Part shown: positions 5,026 through 7,715 of the stretch, piece after piece | Numbering within the stretch: the first letter of the stretch is position 1 | Layout of the letters: the number at the start of each line of letters is the position of its first letter | From: Paramuribaculum sp. | GTDB taxonomy: Bacteria > Bacteroidota > Bacteroidia > Bacteroidales > Muribaculaceae | Direction: 5' to 3' | NCBI GenBank assembly: GCA_029058455.1 | Contig: JAIDXU010000091.1 | Location: 1-7,715 of the forward strand | DNA: 7,715 nucleotides | Notes under the pieces: generated by a model | What the model saw: only the letters and a program-made list of their open reading frames with translations | Database searches by the model: none | What the model was told of the DNA's origin: nothing | Position numbers and translations under genes: made by a program

Positions 5026-7185
5026 TTAGAAAGTTGAAAACTCTACATCGTGACCGTAATAATACTTTTTACCGACCTTGACAAATGCTCTCACATGATA
5101 TATTTTCATGTCTGAAAGGTTGTTTATCGTTGCTGAGAAGGAGCCTTTTCCGTTGCCGTTTACATTTACAACTGTACCGGTCGAGGCTTCAGGGTTGATT
5201 GTGTTGCCATAAACGAAGCCACGGCTACTGTAAGGTGGATTTCCGACATCTTGTACATAGCCATTAAATGTTGCGCTCCATTGATAGTAGAAGCCGCCAC
5301 CGAATGGGTCTACTTTTTTTAAGCCGGAGATATTATTGGTGTTGACTGAGGGAAGTGAGTTGGTTGTAAAGGATATGGTGTTGCCATATACATACTCATT
5401 GTCTTGTTCTACAAAAGCTCTGACATAATACGTGGTACCCTCTCGGAGATTGGTAATTGTCTCCTTGTAATTTCCTGGGAGACTGCTATACATGCTTACT
5501 TTATCATTATATACAGTAGGATAAGTACTGCTTGAACTATAGCAGAAGCCTCGCTGAGTATATGAGGGAGAGCCCACGTCTGTGATAGAGGCATTGAGTT
5601 GAGCTGAATTATCAGTTATATTTGTAGCAGCCGATGTGTTGACAGATGCATATCTAAATTCTGTCGTAAATGAAACCACATTTCCGTATATAGGCCTCCC
5701 ATCCTGAAGGGCGTATGCACACACATAATATGTTTGCGGATAAATAAGATTTGAAACTTGTGCTGAATAATTACCCGCACCGCTTCCGCTAACAGGAAGT
5801 TTATTAGTATTGATGGTAGGATTTAGACTTGTGGAATAACAAAATCCACGTTCGGAATATGGCGGCATACCTACATCTGTCACAGATCCATTAAATGTGG
5901 CATATGTAGATGAAATCTGCGTAACTGCCGACGTCGTAACAGCCGTTGTACTCATCATTGTTGTGAATGATACGGTGTTACCATAAACAGCATTTCCTCC
6001 TTGAATAGCATAGGCACGCACATAATAAGTGGTCGGATACTCTAAATCTGTAATCTGAGCCGAATAGTTTCCAGTACCAGTCCCAGATACTTTTATTCGT
6101 TTATCAGAAATTGTTGGAGAGTCCTCTTTGGAGTAAACAAATCCTCTTTCAGTATATGAGGGCATACCCGTTTTAAGTATAGAACCATTAAAAGTTGCTG
6201 TAGAAGCACTTATTTGAGTAACTGCTGAAGTAGATATTGACGTCTGTTCTTGAGTGGTGGTAAATGAAACAGTATTACCATAAATTATTTTGCCATTCTG
6301 AACTAAATACGTCTTGGCATAATATGTTTTGTTTGGCGTAAGTCCATCTATTTTGCATGAAAAGTTTTTTTCTTTATTTACCGGTGTAGACAACTTCATA
6401 ATGCAGTTATCTATACTGAGGGATGCCTGTGTATTATAGATAAATCCACGCTCTGTATATGATGGCGAGCCTGGATTTATTATTTCGCCGTTAAGAGTGG
6501 CAACGTTACTCCCTGCATCGGAAACATCTAGGGTGTTTACTGAGGCGTTAGAGTTATTTACGGCTAAAACTTTAATTTCGTAATTGCCGTCACCACTTGT
6601 CGACCTAACTACAATATTTGCTTCGTTTTCACCCTCAGGCAATATGGCTCTATTGATAGTTACCACTAAAGTAGCTGTTTTGCCATATTTTAGGCTTCCT
6701 TCGGTAGGATCCACACTTAGCCATTTGCAATCTCCAGTTTCAACGTTGTATACGATATCTGTATAACCGGTATTAACAATTTTAAAAGAAAGAGTGAGAA
6801 GATTCTCACCAAAATCTAATAAGTCGAGGTCGGCTATTAAACTTGAAGGCAGGCGGTCAATCAATATATGCAACGCTGTAGATTCTCCTGGTCTCACATT
6901 AATTTGCTGAGAATATGAACTATAATTCTCTTTGTTAACAATTATTGCATATTCACCCGGCGCAAGATTCGTGAAGCTGAAAGAGCCATCCGAGCCTGTG
7001 ACTGTAGAACTGCCACCGGGAGTAAGTGTGACATTAACTGTTGAGACAGGCTCGCCGGTTGTCTTATCGGAGACACTTCCGGCAATCGAGCCATAAATAG
7101 TTTCCTCGCTTAAATTAGATGAGCAGGCCGATAATATCAGCATGACTGATATTATGGCAGAAAAGACATAAAGTATTCTTTTCAT
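5026..7185 (-). CDS. Large lipoprotein: carboxypeptidase-regulatory-like, BACON-like and five FN3-like domains
   Basis: From ATG 7185 the protein has 719 residues and starts MKRILYVFSAII with lipobox LSAC and lipidated Cys21. The acidic SEE shortly after the Cys resembles the export signals that send Bacteroidota lipoproteins to the cell surface. Residues about 30-112 are a carboxypeptidase-regulatory-like beta domain (GSVSDKTTGEPV, DGSFSFTNLAPGEY). Residues about 118-210 match BACON (LDFGEN, KWLSVDPTEGSLKYG). Five FN3-like repeats follow at about 215-310, 316-409, 415-508, 514-608 and 613-719, each with YxxRGF near the middle and YG-N/H-x-V-x-F-x-T at its end. No enzyme domain is present, so a surface adhesin, glycan-binding or scaffold role is likely. 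BACON domains are often linked to carbohydrate or mucin binding, but this is inference. The longer frame begins with TTG at 7221 and would put 12 extra residues before the signal peptide. Confidence 0.82.
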   Translation of the reverse strand: MKRILYVFSAIISVMLILSACSSNLSEETIYGSIAGSVSDKTTGEPVSTVNVTLTPGGSSTVTGSDGSFSFTNLAPGEYAIIVNKENYSSYSQQINVRPGESTALHILIDRLPSSLIADLDLLDFGENLLTLSFKIVNTGYTDIVYNVETGDCKWLSVDPTEGSLKYGKTATLVVTINRAILPEGENEANIVVRSTSGDGNYEIKVLAVNNSNASVNTLDVSDAGSNVATLNGEIINPGSPSYTERGFIYNTQASLSIDNCIMKLSTPVNKEKNFSCKIDGLTPNKTYYAKTYLVQNGKIIYGNTVSFTTTQEQTSISTSAVTQISASTATFNGSILKTGMPSYTERGFVYSKEDSPTISDKRIKVSGTGTGNYSAQITDLEYPTTYYVRAYAIQGGNAVYGNTVSFTTMMSTTAVTTSAVTQISSTYATFNGSVTDVGMPPYSERGFCYSTSLNPTINTNKLPVSGSGAGNYSAQVSNLIYPQTYYVCAYALQDGRPIYGNVVSFTTEFRYASVNTSAATNITDNSAQLNASITDVGSPSYTQRGFCYSSSSTYPTVYNDKVSMYSSLPGNYKETITNLREGTTYYVRAFVEQDNEYVYGNTISFTTNSLPSVNTNNISGLKKVDPFGGGFYYQWSATFNGYVQDVGNPPYSSRGFVYGNTINPEASTGTVVNVNGNGKGSFSATINNLSDMKIYHVRAFVKVGKKYYYGHDVEFSTF
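5029..6543 (-). repeat. Five tandem FN3-like protein repeats of about 95 residues
   Basis: The repeat units lie at about 6543-6256, 6240-5959, 5943-5662, 5646-5362 and 5349-5029. The shared pattern is ATFNGS, then a G-x-P-x-Y-x-x-RGF turn, GNYSAQI, TYYVRAYA, and YGNTVSFTT. Units 2 and 3 are the most alike (both contain SAVTQIS, GMP and GNYSAQ), which suggests a recent duplication. Unit 1 is the most diverged in its middle, and unit 5 has an insertion of roughly 12 residues (around VDPFGGGFYYQW) before its first conserved strand. The similarity is seen in protein; the DNA copies have diverged considerably. Confidence 0.8.
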
Positions 7186-7225
7186 GACAATGAAAAAATG
7201 AGATGAGTTATTGTTAAACAACTGT

Positions 7226-7579
7226 TTATTGCGGAATCTGTGTCAGTTGAATATCGACCTGAAAATCCTCTCCGGGCACAACTGATATTACCTTACGATT
7301 GGCCTGATAGCCAAGCTTCTGAACCGTGACTGTGTATTGCTGAATCTCAAGATTTTCAAACTTATAAGATCCATTGACGTCGGTTTGTATTGAAAGCCCT
7401 GAGGGAGAAAGCACCACAGTGGCATTGTCGAGCGGTTGCCCGGATGATATATCAGTGATAACGCCATGAATCGCTCCGTAAATCTCATAGTCATTATTAT
7501 TGGAGCATCCTGCTGCACACACGATAATACCTCCCGCTATAAAGGTCAGGATAAATAATCGCAGTAGAACATTTTTCAT
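7226..7579 (-). CDS. Small lipoprotein with a single carboxypeptidase-regulatory-like domain
   Basis: From ATG 7579 the protein has 117 residues: MKNVLLRLFILTFIAG, a lipobox-like CAAGC with likely lipidated Cys25, then SNNNDYE. The rest (about 31-115) is one carboxypeptidase-regulatory-like beta sandwich, with IYGAIHGVITDISSGQPLDN, DVNGSYKFENL and a final QLTQIP. It is clearly paralogous to the N-terminal domain of the downstream 719-residue lipoprotein (IYGSIAGSVSDKTTGEP, DGSFSFTNL, LIDRLP) and ends at the same domain boundary by a normal TAA. The two genes are 40 bases apart and probably co-transcribed. I see no frameshift or remnant of further domains in the gap, so it looks like a complete short gene. 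The longer frame opens with TTG at 7621 and puts 14 polar residues before the signal peptide, which is unlikely. Confidence 0.75.
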   Translation of the reverse strand: MKNVLLRLFILTFIAGGIIVCAAGCSNNNDYEIYGAIHGVITDISSGQPLDNATVVLSPSGLSIQTDVNGSYKFENLEIQQYTVTVQKLGYQANRKVISVVPGEDFQVDIQLTQIPQ

Positions 7580-7715
7580 TTTTGGACTGTGAATGATTGA
7601 TATGTGTTGGAAGATCCACAATCCAACTCTATTAAACGAGAAAAGCTCTAAGTTTGCAGCAGCAAAATAAGTGAGTAGAAAATTTATCTTAAAAAGGCCA
7701 AGAGAGGCGGGTAAA
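7580..7715. other. Upstream region of the lipoprotein pair
   Basis: This 136-base stretch runs to the window edge and should contain the promoter for the lipoprotein pair. On the minus strand TTATTTTG (7670-7663) differs from TAnnTTTG by one base, but no -33 TTTG lies at the proper distance. The same place has a small inverted repeat, TTTGC (7653-7657) and GCAAA (7662-7666), with a four-base loop. I see no coding frame that continues convincingly through the edge. Confidence 0.3.

Noticed and set aside
7186..7221. TTG-initiated N-terminal extension of the large lipoprotein (the same pattern occurs at 3253-3283 and 7580-7621)
   Set aside because: In each case the extension places polar residues before a normal signal peptide, while an internal ATG gives a standard exported protein start.
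1..7715. CRISPR array, tRNA, rRNA or insertion sequence
   Set aside because: No regularly spaced DNA repeats, tRNA cloverleaf pattern, rRNA signature, transposase or integrase gene was recognised on reading both strands.

Overview
The window looks like a chromosomal segment from a Bacteroidales bacterium (phylum Bacteroidota). Three things support this. A promoter of the Bacteroides sigma-ABfr type (TTTG, 19 bases, TATCTTTG) lies in front of the antitoxin gene. Recognisable Shine-Dalgarno sites are largely absent. The protein families (BACON domain, DUF5683, LPP20-like lipoproteins, carboxypeptidase-regulatory-like domains, Bacteroidota-type FN3-like repeats) are typical of the phylum. I cannot resolve the family or genus from the sequence alone.

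All seven convincing complete genes lie on the minus strand, so transcription runs from high to low coordinates, in three groups. (1) Positions 7579 to 5026 hold two lipoprotein genes 40 bases apart. The first is a 117-residue protein with a single carboxypeptidase-regulatory-like domain. The second is a 719-residue protein that starts with a paralogous domain and adds a BACON-like domain and five FN3-like repeats. (2) Positions 4791 to 1760 hold a compact three-gene cluster: an LPP20-like lipoprotein, a DUF5683 membrane protein whose N-terminal part resembles the LPP20-like protein, and a secreted protein with a hendecad coiled coil, a proline-rich linker and a C-terminal transglutaminase-like Cys-His-Asp domain. 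The first two genes overlap by ATGA, and the third follows after about 30 bases. (3) Positions 1615 to 135 hold a HipB/HipA-type toxin-antitoxin pair, also overlapping by ATGA, with its own promoter and a likely autoregulatory operator.

At the far left an inverted repeat followed by a T-rich run (85-146) looks like an intrinsic terminator for a plus-strand gene entering from outside the window; a short open frame ending at 55 could be its last codons. No rRNA, tRNA, CRISPR array or complete mobile element was seen.

The least familiar part is the three-gene envelope cluster. Its first two proteins share a domain marked by a PIKTxR motif, which suggests that a lipoprotein, a membrane protein and a transglutaminase-like enzyme form one cell-envelope assembly. 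The function is unknown. Where the longest open frame starts with TTG I chose an internal ATG, and the reason is given in each entry.
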